64,000 bases of DNA from Anarhynchus alexandrinus (taxonomy: Eukaryota > Chordata > Aves > Charadriiformes > Charadriidae): contig VUYV01000035.1 in NCBI GenBank assembly GCA_008711295.1, positions 5,920,397 through 5,984,396 of the forward strand, given 5' to 3'. The notes below the pieces were generated by a model. It had not been told where the DNA came from, searched no databases, and saw nothing but the letters and a program-made list of their open reading frames with translations. Positions 53,998 through 64,000 of this stretch are shown piece by piece. Within the stretch, counting starts at the first letter, position 1; each line of letters begins with the position of its first letter. A program made the position numbers and the translations under genes.

Positions 53998-54124
53998 TTA
54001 NNNNNNNNNNNNNNNNNNNNNNNNNNNNNNNNNNNNNNNNNNNNNNNNNNNNNNNNNNNNNNNNNNNNNNNNNNNNNNNNNNNNNNNNNNNNNNNNNNNN
54101 NNNNNNNTTTTTTTTTTTTTTTTT
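53918..54124. other. Assembly gap inside homopolymers
   Basis: A run of 23 C (53918-53940) is followed by 56 T (53941-53996), GTTA, 107 N (54001-54107) and 17 T (54108-54124). The gap size is an estimate. The N run sits inside a homopolymer that assemblers do not resolve, so missing sequence here cannot be excluded. It is only about 0.9 kb downstream (on the transcript) of the juxtamembrane exon. Confidence 0.95.
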
Positions 54125-55044
54125 GCAAACTTCTTATTTTTCCAGTTCTGCCTGGAACAAAGACACACCAAAAGGATGAGCAACAGCAGGAGACAATCAT
54201 TATCCAAACCTTCTGCATTGCTCGGTTTTCATCTCAGAGCTGGTAAGAGCCCCGGGAGAACTCATCTGTTGGCTGTGATCCACGTGTTGGGGAGGGCTGC
54301 ATCTCACCGCTCTCATGGGAAGCAGTGTGGGACTCCCAGAAAAGTATCCTTTTCCCCAGCGCTTTTCTTTCACGCTCAGAATTTAGGAACGCAAAACGGA
54401 GAGGACCACTTGATCACCACCTGCTAGTCTAACAAGCCCAGTTCACAACCCAGATTTATATGGGGAAGACACAAAAGCTTTACAGAAGCCCATGAAAACA
54501 AGACATCTAGCATCTAAGCCTCCTGTTCTTTATCTCCACACATCTGACCCATCTATGGCCATGTGTCCTGAGCTTCTCCCTGGCCCGTCAGAGAGCCAAG
54601 GAGGCAGCCCCATGGCTGGGAAACTGCTGGAGGAGGAAGGGGAGGCAGGTCCTTTCCCCAGCCAGGCAGGGGTCACGGCCATCCCCGTGCTCCCAGGCAG
54701 CTCTTCTTCACACCTTGGACCTCATGCTTGAAGCCAACGAGGCAGAGCCCAGCTTCAAATGGCACTTTCAGGCAAGGGGGGGAAGGTGACTGGTGGGTGG
54801 CGGAGGGAGAGTGAAGGGAGGTGAAGGTGAGGGTGGAAAGTCTTCTCTGGAAGCACCTACATGTATGTTGTGATTTCTGAGACCTGAGATTTACTTTGGT
54901 TTCTGGACCATACCAAGACCCACTCTCCTCAAAACGTCCTTCTCTTCTTCCTCATCCTCTTAACCTCTTCCTGCTCGCCCTCCTTCCCCCCCATCTCCCC
55001 AACCCATCCCCTGGTCCTCACAGGGGGCTCCAGCCGAATCGGGC

Positions 55045-55050
55045 ACTCAC
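55045..55050 (-). promoter_or_regulatory. NTRK3: 5' splice donor of the juxtamembrane exon
   Basis: On the minus strand the exon ends GACACGT and is followed at once by GTGAGT, a near-consensus donor. The cut leaves a single T of the next codon. That T can be completed by AT or AC (Tyr, in the full-length kinase form), by GG (Trp, in the mammalian truncated form), or by the GT that starts the exon at 29383 (Cys). The donor therefore serves all alternative C-termini of TrkC. Confidence 0.9.
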
Positions 55051-55239
55051 ACGTGTCTGGCTTGTGGCAGTTGTGACCTTGTCGGAAGTACTGAGGGTTC
55101 TCGATGACGGGAATGCGGGTCATGCCGATCACCACCGTGTCCGGGCCAGCGTCCAGGGATGAGGGCGTCGTGATGCCGTGGTTGATGTGGTGAAGGGGAC
55201 TGGCTGAATCCTCTTCTCCGCTGATCACTGCCACAGGAC
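55051..55239 (-). CDS. NTRK3: TrkC juxtamembrane exon with NPQY docking site
   Basis: This exon encodes the cytoplasmic juxtamembrane segment of TrkC between the membrane helix and the kinase domain. The minus-strand frame begins [17 protein letters not shown], continues through [17 protein letters not shown] and ends HNCHKPDT. From memory these residues match mammalian TrkC almost or fully; TrkB differs here (for example [13 protein letters not shown]). The NPQY codons are at 55088-55099; the tyrosine corresponds to human Y516, the Shc/FRS2 site that drives Ras-MAPK and PI3K signalling. The exon is 189 bp: two bases completing a Gly codon, 62 full codons, then one base of the next codon, so it is symmetric (phase 1 to phase 1). 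A consensus acceptor (TTTGCAG) and donor (GTGAGT) frame it. No stop or frameshift is present. The open frame extends past both splice sites by chance. Confidence 0.96.
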
Positions 55240-55264
55240 CTGCAAACACCACCACATCTGTCAG
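55240..55264 (-). promoter_or_regulatory. NTRK3: 3' splice acceptor and branch-point candidate of the juxtamembrane exon
   Basis: The transcript strand reads TTTGCAG immediately before the exon. A CTGAC branch-point match lies at 55260-55264, with its adenine at 55261, about 21 nt from the exon. The tract between them (GATGTGGTGGTG) is G/T-rich rather than a strong pyrimidine run. The G base preceding GT in the Gly codon must come from the previous exon, as expected from the mammalian sequence ending FGMKG. Confidence 0.85.
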
Positions 55265-57516
55265 GCACACAGGAGAAAGGGGATCCGCGAGCCCTGCTGA
55301 TTGTGCAGGTACGGATCACTGTGGGTCAGCAGTGAATCACCACCAGCCCCTGGACAGGATGTCTTGTCCTAGCACCCCTGGCAGTTGGCCCATCCCCAGG
55401 CAGCTCACAGGGCAGGGAAGACACCTCCAAGTTTTCTTTCCTGATTTTGGGGTACCAGGCTGACTATCCTGCAGGGGTTCAGGTAGCTACAAGGTGGCAC
55501 CACAGCAGAGGTGAGTCCTGCACAAAGCCGTCTCCTGGGGCTGTCACGAGATAGACCAGCTGCTGTGGTGCCTGGCATCACAAGCTTGTCAGAATACATA
55601 ACCAAGCTTAGACTGGAGAAATATCACGCCCAAAGAAGATCTGTCACTCCAAACCCATATTCACACTATCTCTTTTACCCAATATGCATTGTCCATCTTG
55701 CTTCCTCCAGTTTCACCCAGTCACACACACAGATCCCTTTGGTCAGGCTGGTATCTGCAGGGGCCCAGGATGTACTGGAGCAGATCCTGCTCAGCTCATG
55801 CCACCTCCCATCCCACCATCACGAATGACAACATCTGCTGCTTACCCTCCTGATCCTAAAAAGCTCACAGCACCATCAGACAGGCAAGGAAATGAGGCAA
55901 AGTAGTCAGACCCCCATGATAGGAGTAACGGGCAGTCTCCCATCCCTCCACAGACTCCCTGTTGTTCATTAATTGCTCTCACCTGAGCAAGAGCACAGAG
56001 GAAGTTTCCCATGGGAGGAGCCCTGTGGCATGCTGGCACCCCTTGGAGGCTACAGGCACCCAAAGATGGTAGAGAGAAGAGCCCCCAGCAAGATATGGAG
56101 AAGGCAGCCCCACAAGCTTTAGGCTGAGATGTGACAAAACAAGCAGATTCCCTCCTCCTTGCCTCCTCTGATTCATCTGCCACCTTCTCAAATGCTTCTT
56201 AAATCCCCTGATAATGGGGTCTGTTATTGATCCCCACCAGGCTGAGAGGGACCCAGTAGAAAGCTTGAGGTGGTCCCCGTGCAAAGTGCTGAAATTGCTA
56301 CTCCATGAGCATAGAGCTCTCAGCACCCACCTCCTTGGTCAATGCATGCAAGAGACCCAAGCTCCCCAGCACCCACCAGCATCCCAGCCAAATGCTGCCC
56401 TCCTGGGCTAGCCCACATGCTTCCCCCAAGCGCCACATCACTCACTCACACATCCTTGTGTCCCTCCATGGAGCAGGTCCCCAAAACACCAGTGTACCCG
56501 AATACACCCACACTGACCTCCCTCTGCAGACAGACAACCAGAGACCATGCTCCAGCTCCTTCAGGCTTCTGCCCCAGCCCCGACGCCTCACACCCAAGTG
56601 CCTGCACCCAAGAGCATTACTGACCCAATCTTGCCCTAACCAATGGCAGGCTTGTTCCCATAGGTAAAAAAGCGATGAAGGAAAGATCATCCGTACCTGA
56701 GAGCCACGGCCTGCTTCCCACACAGAGCTGTTTCACAATATTCAGCTATACCCTGATTCTAGCCTTATGCTTTACTTTATTTTTAGACCTTCTAACTTCA
56801 CTTTTTGCTATCAGCTGCCGAGGCTGGAAACCTCAGGGGACATCAGGCCTTAATACATTATTTCCCACTTCTGTTCTCACCCCTCCCAGGGCCTGACCTG
56901 TCAGCCCATGGCACAAACACCTACATCATGAGGTGAAACACTTTAATCCATGCTGCTTAAACATGGGATCCTGAGGAGTTGGGCAACATGGGGATTGCAC
57001 CGCAACCTTCCATGAGGACCTCTGTTATATGCTCACGTGGGAAGAAAAATCACACTCAACTAGAGATGCTCCTTTTCTCCCGTCTGGATGCTCCTAGGGG
57101 CTACCAGAAGCTCAATTAAAACCAAGCAGAGATGCTGCACTGAGGCTTCAAACCTATTCAGAGAGGTCAGTCTTCTACCTACATCACATAGAAAATGCCT
57201 CTCTCCCATCAGTAATCTAATTGAACGATTACTTCATTATGTAGCACTAGCAACAAAGGGAGTCTTCAAGCCATTTTACTCTCTGGAGCTTCTGGGAGGA
57301 CAGGGCAAACACCAGCTCCATGCAGTCATTCTGCCTGCATTAATCTAGTCTAAAGGCTGCTCATTTTTGGAGCTTCGAGTATTGTTTGTTCTTCCAAGTG
57401 GGATATAATAAAGTTATTGTGTAATTAGCAGAGTCCTAGCAGCCGTGACAGGTGTTTTAGTCACAAGGAAAAAAAGTCTCTCCCTTTGTTGTGAATTCCT
57501 TCTGGCAGGTTATGGC

Positions 57517-57533
57517 TTTTTTTTTTTTTTTTT
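57517..57533. repeat. T17 homopolymer
   Basis: A run of 17 T in the upstream intron; on the transcript strand this is poly-A. Confidence 0.85.
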
Positions 57534-58899
57534 ATATTACTCCCCGGGCCAGCGTGACTTCCCGCGTCTGAGACACAAAGGCAAAATTCAGCTCTTGCCG
57601 CAAGATGCCTCTGTTGGGACTACGCATGCTGTATTTCTCCAAACACAAAAAGCAAACAGGCAATTTCAGTTTGAATGACTTTTGTTCTTCCACGTTGTCA
57701 AGCCTTTGCATACAAACCAGAAGGACTGGGTTTTGCATGGTGCGCACGTCCCTTTGGCCGTACCCTGTGCCACTGGCCGGCCCGGCAGTGGTGGGAAGGG
57801 GAGACCTGTGTGTTCTGAGGTGCACTTCACAAAACAAGCTGAAAAAATATCAGCTGGTATAGACTGGTGTAAATAATTTGAGGAGAGACCATAAAGATCT
57901 CCCTTTGCAGTGGAGCAATGGGAGAGGCTATTGAGGGATTACTGCTTTCCCTAAGCAGCCAAGGTGTGGCTTCAAAGGAAGGTATTAACCACACAGTGGG
58001 ATGTGAAAGGCCTTTCTAGTGAATGATATGAAGGAAGTCTTCATTGTCCTCTGCTTTGAGAGCAGAAATCACACCTTTGTGACAAGGAGCAAAGAGGACA
58101 TCTCCTACAGTGTTAGTACTGGAAGGACGTGGTTGGTTCCATAACCAACCATAGGACAGCCGCCAGGCTGGCACAGACCCTGCTGGGGACGTAGTTCTTG
58201 GGGGCTCACAAAGCCCTGCCAGCATGTAACCCTTACTGGCATTGCTTGCACCATACCTCCTCATTTTTAAGGAACACAGATCATGGCAGTGTCCCTCTGG
58301 CACAAGCAGAGTAGAAGGACATGGCTACATCTAAGGAAGTAGGGCATGATCAAGGAGGTCAGGTACTTGTGAAACGAAGCACAGCCAGCATCTATTACTC
58401 GATGTTCTGATGGCAACTTCTTTGCCAATAAACAGATCCAGAATCTGACCTTCTTTGCACTTCACAGGGTTTTTTCTGCAGGTCACTGCTTAGGAGGACT
58501 TTATACAAGTGTTATCCCTACTTTCATGCCCCAAACCTGTCCAAGGTCTATGGCATAAGAGGTAACCATGTCTCAGCTGATCCACAGTTGCACTCCCATT
58601 CCCCACAAACACTGGGTCCTGTGAATGGACTCAGCCTCTCAGTCATCCAGCTCAAGTCAATGCTGCCAAGCTCAGACACTTACAAGATCTACCAACCCTC
58701 AAAAGCCTCAGAGATGAACTCTGATGCTCCGTGACCATCTCAGCCCCTTCCCCTTTCTGCAAAAGTGGGAAACCCCAAGAACTGCCAAGACAGTTGCAGT
58801 CCTGACACCACAGGGGTAGCACACCAGACAAAATATATTCTGTCCTTGCAATACTCCAAGGGCAGTTTACTGCCTCTGACTGTATATCAGGTCTTGGGG

Positions 58900-58925
58900 A
58901 AAAAAAAACAAAAAAACAAAACAAA
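58900..58925. repeat. A-rich low-complexity tract
   Basis: Runs of A separated by single C bases in the upstream intron. No SINE or LINE body was recognised beside it. Confidence 0.75.
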
Positions 58926-59123
58926 CCCAAAATAAATCATATTCTCGAGACACCTAAGGAACACACTAGATGGATGCAATGCAGTAGCTTTCAAGCTTTC
59001 AGAAATGTTTCTGATGATGGTAGGCACTAAGCTGGCATGGACTATAACACATCATTCACCCGATTCATCCCAATATCCTCCACAGGATATAATTGGATTA
59101 AAGACATAATTTACAGTTAAGAA

Positions 59124-59124
59124 N
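59124..59124. other. Single unresolved base
   Basis: One N lies in TTAAGAANCCTAC within the upstream intron. It may mark a contig join like the one at 42626, but no duplicated flanks were noticed here. Confidence 0.9.
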
Positions 59125-60999
59125 CCTACAACACAGTCATGGCTCTTTATCACTTTCATTCGTTCGTTCCCATCTCTTCAGGGTGCTCAGAGCTGAGATC
59201 CAGTTCCCTCTAAGCACATGGCCACTTTGTTGCCCCTCTGAGACTCAGACAAGTGCTGGACTCACTGCACAAGCCTGAGACAAACTTTAAAAGGATCGTT
59301 GATATCAAGCCATCACTGATCACTTTTATAGGTTTGACTATTGCTCCGACACTCAAAATATATACTGTCATTAGTAACTCGTGGAAATAAAGCAGCTACC
59401 TAGACTTCAACTTTTTTAATCTATCTTGGCAATAGCATATGTTTTTTGCTGTTAAGTAGGTAAAGAGGTTGAGTTGCTGATGTATAATGATGATGACTGG
59501 CTTTATTTCGAAGAATTTTTACTGACTTCAGCAGTGCATTTTCCAAGTAAGGTTAAAGGAAAAAAATGGAGTAAAAAGACAGAGTACAGATTTTAAGATT
59601 TAGGTTTACCTTCCACTTGACAGAGAAATGGGTAGAAAGACACAGAAAAGAAGCCAGTTTTGTACTGTAAAAATGCAGAATAATAGTCAAGGGTAGCCTG
59701 GGGTAACTCCTGATATACCACCCTATGATCTTAAAACACAATACAAAATATTTTGGAGCTCCTCTGAAACTTAAAATCTAAACAGTGATTCAGTAGCTGT
59801 TTCTGTGGATAACTCAGCCTGTGTTATGGACAAACATACTGTGGATATTAACTATAAGAAGAGTCTATTTGTTAACACTTTAAGAAGCCTTCACACGTTC
59901 TGAGCATCAAACGCATGACATCTATACTCCAAAAGGCTTTTGATGGCTCACCTTCCACAGAAGCAGTGGTCTCACCAGCCAGCAGCACCCACGGTGTCTG
60001 CAAGGACAGAGTTTAGCCATTCTCCACGCTAACCCCATGCAGTTTTCCTGCCAGGGAAGCAATGGCAGCAGCAGCGACGGAGCCAGAGAAGCTGCAGGGA
60101 AAGGCTGGGGAGATATTAGGGCTGCCCAGGGCTACCCCTGGGCGAAGAGTTGGTCAGTCCCTGCTCCAGCCCAGCACTACAGCCACTGCCAACCTGCCCC
60201 TTTGCAACACCAGTGGGGGAGTCAACCACAACGACCAGAAAATTAGGATCAATATGAATCTGATGTTAACCAAAGAGTAGTGAGGCAGCTTGAAAACGTT
60301 GCTTTTGGAAACTTCATAAGGAGTAATGCTGTTCCCCCTTCCTTCCCACATCTCCTCTACAACCAACTCTTCTTTCCCAAGAAAGACGCCTCATTCAAAC
60401 ACCACCATTCCCAGCCTCATCTCCACCATCTTTTCTCCCCCCAGCCAGGCTATGCTCCATCTATCCCAACAATGTTCCAGCTCTTCCTGCTTTGTATCTG
60501 TCCCAATGTTATCATCTCTGCAAATACTCTTCCAGATTGCCCCCAAATCTCTGCTTTTCAGAAAATCTATCGTTCTCTATTCAGCACTTTTCCCTGTGGC
60601 TAAACTGGAGTTTTGTTAGGTGTTTTCCTTCAACTCCTTGTTTATCTGGAAGCTCTATGAAATAGGATATACCTTTTAGTCCATGTCTGTGAATCGCCTA
60701 GTTCATTCACAGTGTTACATGGACAACTTGTTACTTAAGAAAAATAAAGCAAATAATAATAAATAGCTTAGGCAGCCCCTGTTTGCATGATCGCATCATA
60801 ATGGTAAATTATTTATCAAGGCTAAGAGCTATACTTTCTGATAAAACACTGGTTTAGGAATACAGGGTACTTTATAAATAACCACAGATTAGAGAAGATA
60901 AGATAATGGTCACTTCATACACATCTGTAACATAATGAATGCTCCAAGGCAGACAAACAATGAACAACAAAAACTCCAGCTTGCTATCACAGTAACCTC

Positions 61000-61340
61000 T
61001 CCAAAGCAACAAAAATGATCGAAGGTATAGAAAACATGACCTCCAAAAGAAAACTGAAAGAATTATGCTTTGTGTTGAGAGGAGAGGACTGGAGTGACAC
61101 GTGATAACAGCCTTCAAATATGGAAAAGGCTGCAGCAAAGAGAAATATAATAGCTGTTCTCCATGTCCACTGAGGATAAAACAAGAAATAATAGGTTTAA
61201 ATTGCACTGAGGGAGATTAGGGTTTGAATGTTTTCCCTAATGCCCAGCAGTACGGATGGTTGAGCACTGGAACAGATAACCCATGGATGCTGTAGGGGCT
61301 CAGCCACTGCTGGGCTGGTAAGGGAAAGGTTAAAGAAACT
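61000..61340 (+). mobile_element. Ancient, decayed CR1-like LINE fragment
   Basis: Plus-strand translation, with several frame changes, gives pieces in the right order for the end of CR1 ORF2: KMIEGIENMTSKRKLKE (CR1: [20 protein letters not shown]), then GEDWSDT and VITAFKYGKGCSKE, then MSTEDKTRNNRF-like residues, then STGTDNPWM. These correspond to the segments seen intact at 20233-20803, but the copy is much more diverged and belongs to an older subfamily. The 3' end could not be placed. Confidence 0.72.
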
Positions 61341-64000
61341 TCTTTCAAGGACTTTTTATCTACAGGGCCTGACACTGCTCAGAGCCCTCCCAGACTGCAG
61401 CACTTTTCACCTGCAACCAACTCCTCAGCAGGGAGTGCTTTCCCCTTATTGATGCTTCCAAAGAAACTCCCAGCAGGGACCTCGCTGGCGCTGCAGACGG
61501 GGTTTGGGCAGCCTCTGAGGCACTGAGGGTGAAGCACTGGACCGGGACAGGGCTGTGATGTCTCCACATGGTTTCAGGAAGGACAACTCCATCCACATCC
61601 CAGGCCACATGCTCAGGATGGAAACAGAGTTTGCTGAAGCAGAGAGCGAGGAGGCGAGTGCTCAGGGCTGCAGGGCAATCCCCCCCTCAGCACCCATGCC
61701 TCAGGGACCTGTCGCTCAGAACACTGTTTTTGATCAAAAACAATCACTGCAAGAGCTAATTGTGCCATCCACATTTGCCTGTGTAATATAAAGGAACCAT
61801 ATAATTAACCTACTAATTAGGAACTGTATATGACCCACAACTAGAAAAAAAGAAGTGCTCTCCCAGTAAAGTGGGTCACCGTGCATTGTATAGCAAGCGC
61901 TGAAGCAGACCTCATTAAACTCCAATACATATTATATATAAAATCCCCTACTCCTCTGACTTCAAACCTCTGTTCGCACTTCCATATTTCCCTGACCTTA
62001 ATCGTAAATGCTGTTCTTCAAAGGGCCATATCACCGGCTGGCGAGTAGATAATTCCCAGAAAGGATCTCTCAGCCTAGCTTTACAACTCAGAGCTGTACA
62101 TACACACATACGCGTTTATTTTAACGCTGATAGAAAACCAACCCCAAACTTCAGCTCATCAGGAAAACAAACAAAAAAAAAAACATTTAAAAAATATTCC
62201 AGCCTTTTGCTGGAGCCAAAAATCAAACCATCCCCCAGGGCTGATCTCTGCACCAGCAAGGAAAGGAACTGAAACTCATAAAACAATAAGTGAAAGCACA
62301 ACAAATACAATTAAAAATCTAGCCATGCTCAGAGCAAGATTGCATTTACTGTCTTAAAAAGAGAGCCTCGTCCTGTCAGGCAAACAAAAGGAAATCAATT
62401 TCTTAATTTTTAATGGCAGATGTGGGCACGGGGCCAAGTGGAACCTGCTTGGAGCCAGACTGCCGTGGGCTCCAGCCCGTCCCCTGCCCTCCTGCCACAT
62501 GAAGCAGCCGCTTCTCCTCATCCCCGGGGTCGCCAATCCCAACTGTCCATCGTGGGATGGTCCATCACGTGCTGCCTCTTCCCCTCAGCCCCAGCAGATG
62601 CCCCAACTTGTACAAAACACTGGGCTTTAACTGGAGACCCCCCTAATGCCAGCTCCCTACGCACTTGCTTTGTCACCACCGCCTCAAACAGGTCCAAGAG
62701 GCATTTCCTACACCCATACAGCTCAGTTCGGTCTTCCTGCCCCAAATTCACCCTGGGATATCCTCACATCCTTGCATAATCCCTGCAACACGCCACGGGA
62801 GCTGGAGGGCACCACTGGAGATGCTGTAGAGCACAGCTCTGGCTTGAACCACACCATGACCAGCGGCTGAGCCCACAAAGGGGCCAACCCCTCCTCTGCC
62901 GTGGTCCACGGGGCGCAGGCTTTTTGGGGAAACAGCACGCACAAAAGGTCATACCCTTGAGCTTTGCAGACAGATGAAGACACCGAGGACAAAAATTTGA
63001 GCTCTCGAAGGAGGTCTACTCCAAATCTCCAGCTTCCAGCAGCAAAGGCGGGAGAAAATGGACAAGCAGCAATCCATCTTCCCTCCTCCTGAATGAGAGT
63101 ATGGATTCAGGGGCCTGACCATCTCAAGGAGCTGAAAATCCCACCGCCCTTCAGGGTGAAAGGGAACGAGGGGCAGGCCTGGGTGCCCCACACCCACCAC
63201 CGCTCAGGTTGGACACGTGGCTCTTCCCACACCCTGCTGCCACCTTCTACCCTCTTATAAATTGCAGACGCATTATCATATAAAACAGGGCTGTCAGATC
63301 CGTTGTCAGTAGGTGATCCCTACATAGGCAATTCTTAACGCACTTTGGGATCTTTCTTGGTGAAACAGCCTGCCAAAACGCTGCTGTTTACAAAAGTCCC
63401 TTTTCCCCTCTTTACATATTCAGATTTCCTCCTCTCTCTGATTTTTTCAGGTGTTTGCAGGGGGAGAAGGTGGCTCTCGCTGCAAAGGAGAACACAGCAC
63501 CCCTGCACATTCCTCCCCTTGCCCATGACAGCCTCCAGCCGCCCTGGCAATCCCAGCCTGGAGCATCCCTTCAGCCCCATCGGGGGGTAGAGGATCCCCA
63601 AACCTCTCCCGGTCCTCCCATGTCCCTTCCCCCCGGTCTTTCTCAGGTTTATTTATTGAGCTGAGACATGAATCCTGTAAGCACTCACACTCAGGAATGG
63701 AAACATTAAGATCAAATCATACAAAATATAAAGTCAATGCATATGACAGCACAAATGCATAAATCCAGCAGAACAAGCAACAGAAAATGCTTACAGTAAA
63801 AACGACAAGACAATCTGATAATTAAAAAGGGGGGGGGATCTGACAAGCCAGGGCCATGCATGACAGCAAAGCCAGCCAGCACCCGCAGGAAGGCAAAGCA
63901 GGAATTTTTACATCTAGGGCTTAAAGGTCTCAGCCCAGCAGTACCAAACCTCCTCAGCTCAGAAAGCATCTAACCAGGAAAAGGGACTGCAAACAGGGCA

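Larger units (their letters stand above)
29384..55050 (-). other. NTRK3: Intron between juxtamembrane exon and truncated-isoform exon
   Basis: This is about 25.7 kb bounded by the donor at 55050 and the acceptor at 29384. It holds a MIR-like SINE relic (35985-36080), AAAT microsatellite units (32465-32485), a CT microsatellite (39418-39433), a perfect hairpin (44910-44947), an exact tandem duplication (41540-43712) and the homopolymer/N gap near 54 kb. In mammals a further exon of about 135 bp, encoding the start of the truncated tail, lies in the matching intron; I could not find it here. The longest open frame of the window (231 codons, plus strand 35808-36503) lies in this intron, has no recognisable domain and is not called as a gene. 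Confidence 0.8.
1..64000 (-). other. NTRK3: Internal part of the NTRK3 (TrkC) gene
   Basis: Two minus-strand exons match TrkC: the juxtamembrane exon at 55051-55239 and the C-terminal exon of the truncated isoform at 29265-29383. Their order, strand and phase fit one gene read from high to low coordinates. NTRK3 encodes the neurotrophin-3 receptor tyrosine kinase, a single-pass membrane protein of neurons. Established knowledge places the ligand-binding and transmembrane exons upstream and the kinase exons downstream of this part. Reading by eye, I found no kinase-domain exon (no GEGAFGKV or HRDLATRN type motif) and no transmembrane exon, so both are inferred to lie outside. That the whole window belongs to the transcription unit is therefore inference from the two anchors and from the large introns of this gene in mammals. 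Confidence 0.88.
55240..64000 (-). other. NTRK3: Intron upstream of the juxtamembrane exon
   Basis: No coding exon was recognised. The preceding exon, expected to end in the codons for the KYGRRSKFGMK segment after the membrane helix, is not visible and should lie above 64000. The stretch holds a T run (57517-57533), an A-rich low-complexity patch (58900-58925), one unresolved base (59124), a decayed old CR1 (about 61000-61340) and a G run at about 63830. Confidence 0.75.

Noticed and set aside
53820..54246. Lysine- or phenylalanine-rich frames across the N gap
   Set aside because: They arise from the homopolymers and the N run, not from a gene.

Overview
The window is nuclear DNA from a bird, or at least a sauropsid. 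Two 5'-truncated CR1 LINEs carry the 3' tail of repeated ATTCTATGAT-type units that is typical of avian CR1. Interspersed repeats are otherwise sparse, and the one gene that can be recognised is a vertebrate gene with typical introns. Nothing bacterial or viral was seen. The many open frames of 60 to 230 codons are chance frames in intronic DNA or fragments of CR1. The gene is NTRK3 (TrkC, the neurotrophin-3 receptor tyrosine kinase), transcribed on the minus strand, and only an internal part of it lies here. Two coding exons can be supported. The first, at 55051-55239 (189 bp), is the juxtamembrane exon with the NPQY Shc/FRS2 docking site. The second, at 29265-29383, is the terminal coding exon of the truncated, kinase-less TrkC isoform and ends at an in-frame TAA. 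Transmembrane exons (expected above 55239) and kinase exons (expected below about 29000) were looked for by eye and not seen, so they are taken to lie outside the window. A companion exon that precedes the truncated terminus in mammals was not found between the two exons. Both exon ends are in the same phase, so direct splicing of the two exons would also stay in frame. Layout: 1-29007 is intron, possibly with some truncated-isoform 3' UTR at its upper end, and holds two CR1 copies (6549-6885 and 20233-20803) and some faint ancient repeats. 29008-29383 is the truncated-isoform end, preceded on the transcript by a pyrimidine tract of about 90 nt. 29384-55050 is intron with a MIR-like relic, a perfect hairpin in a conserved-looking AT-rich block, and an exact 1086-bp tandem duplication around a single N that looks like an assembly artefact. 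53918-54124 is a homopolymer-flanked sequence gap. 55240-64000 is upstream intron with an old, decayed CR1. In function, the choice made downstream of the juxtamembrane exon (kinase exons or the alternative terminal exon) decides whether the cell makes signalling TrkC or a kinase-less receptor.
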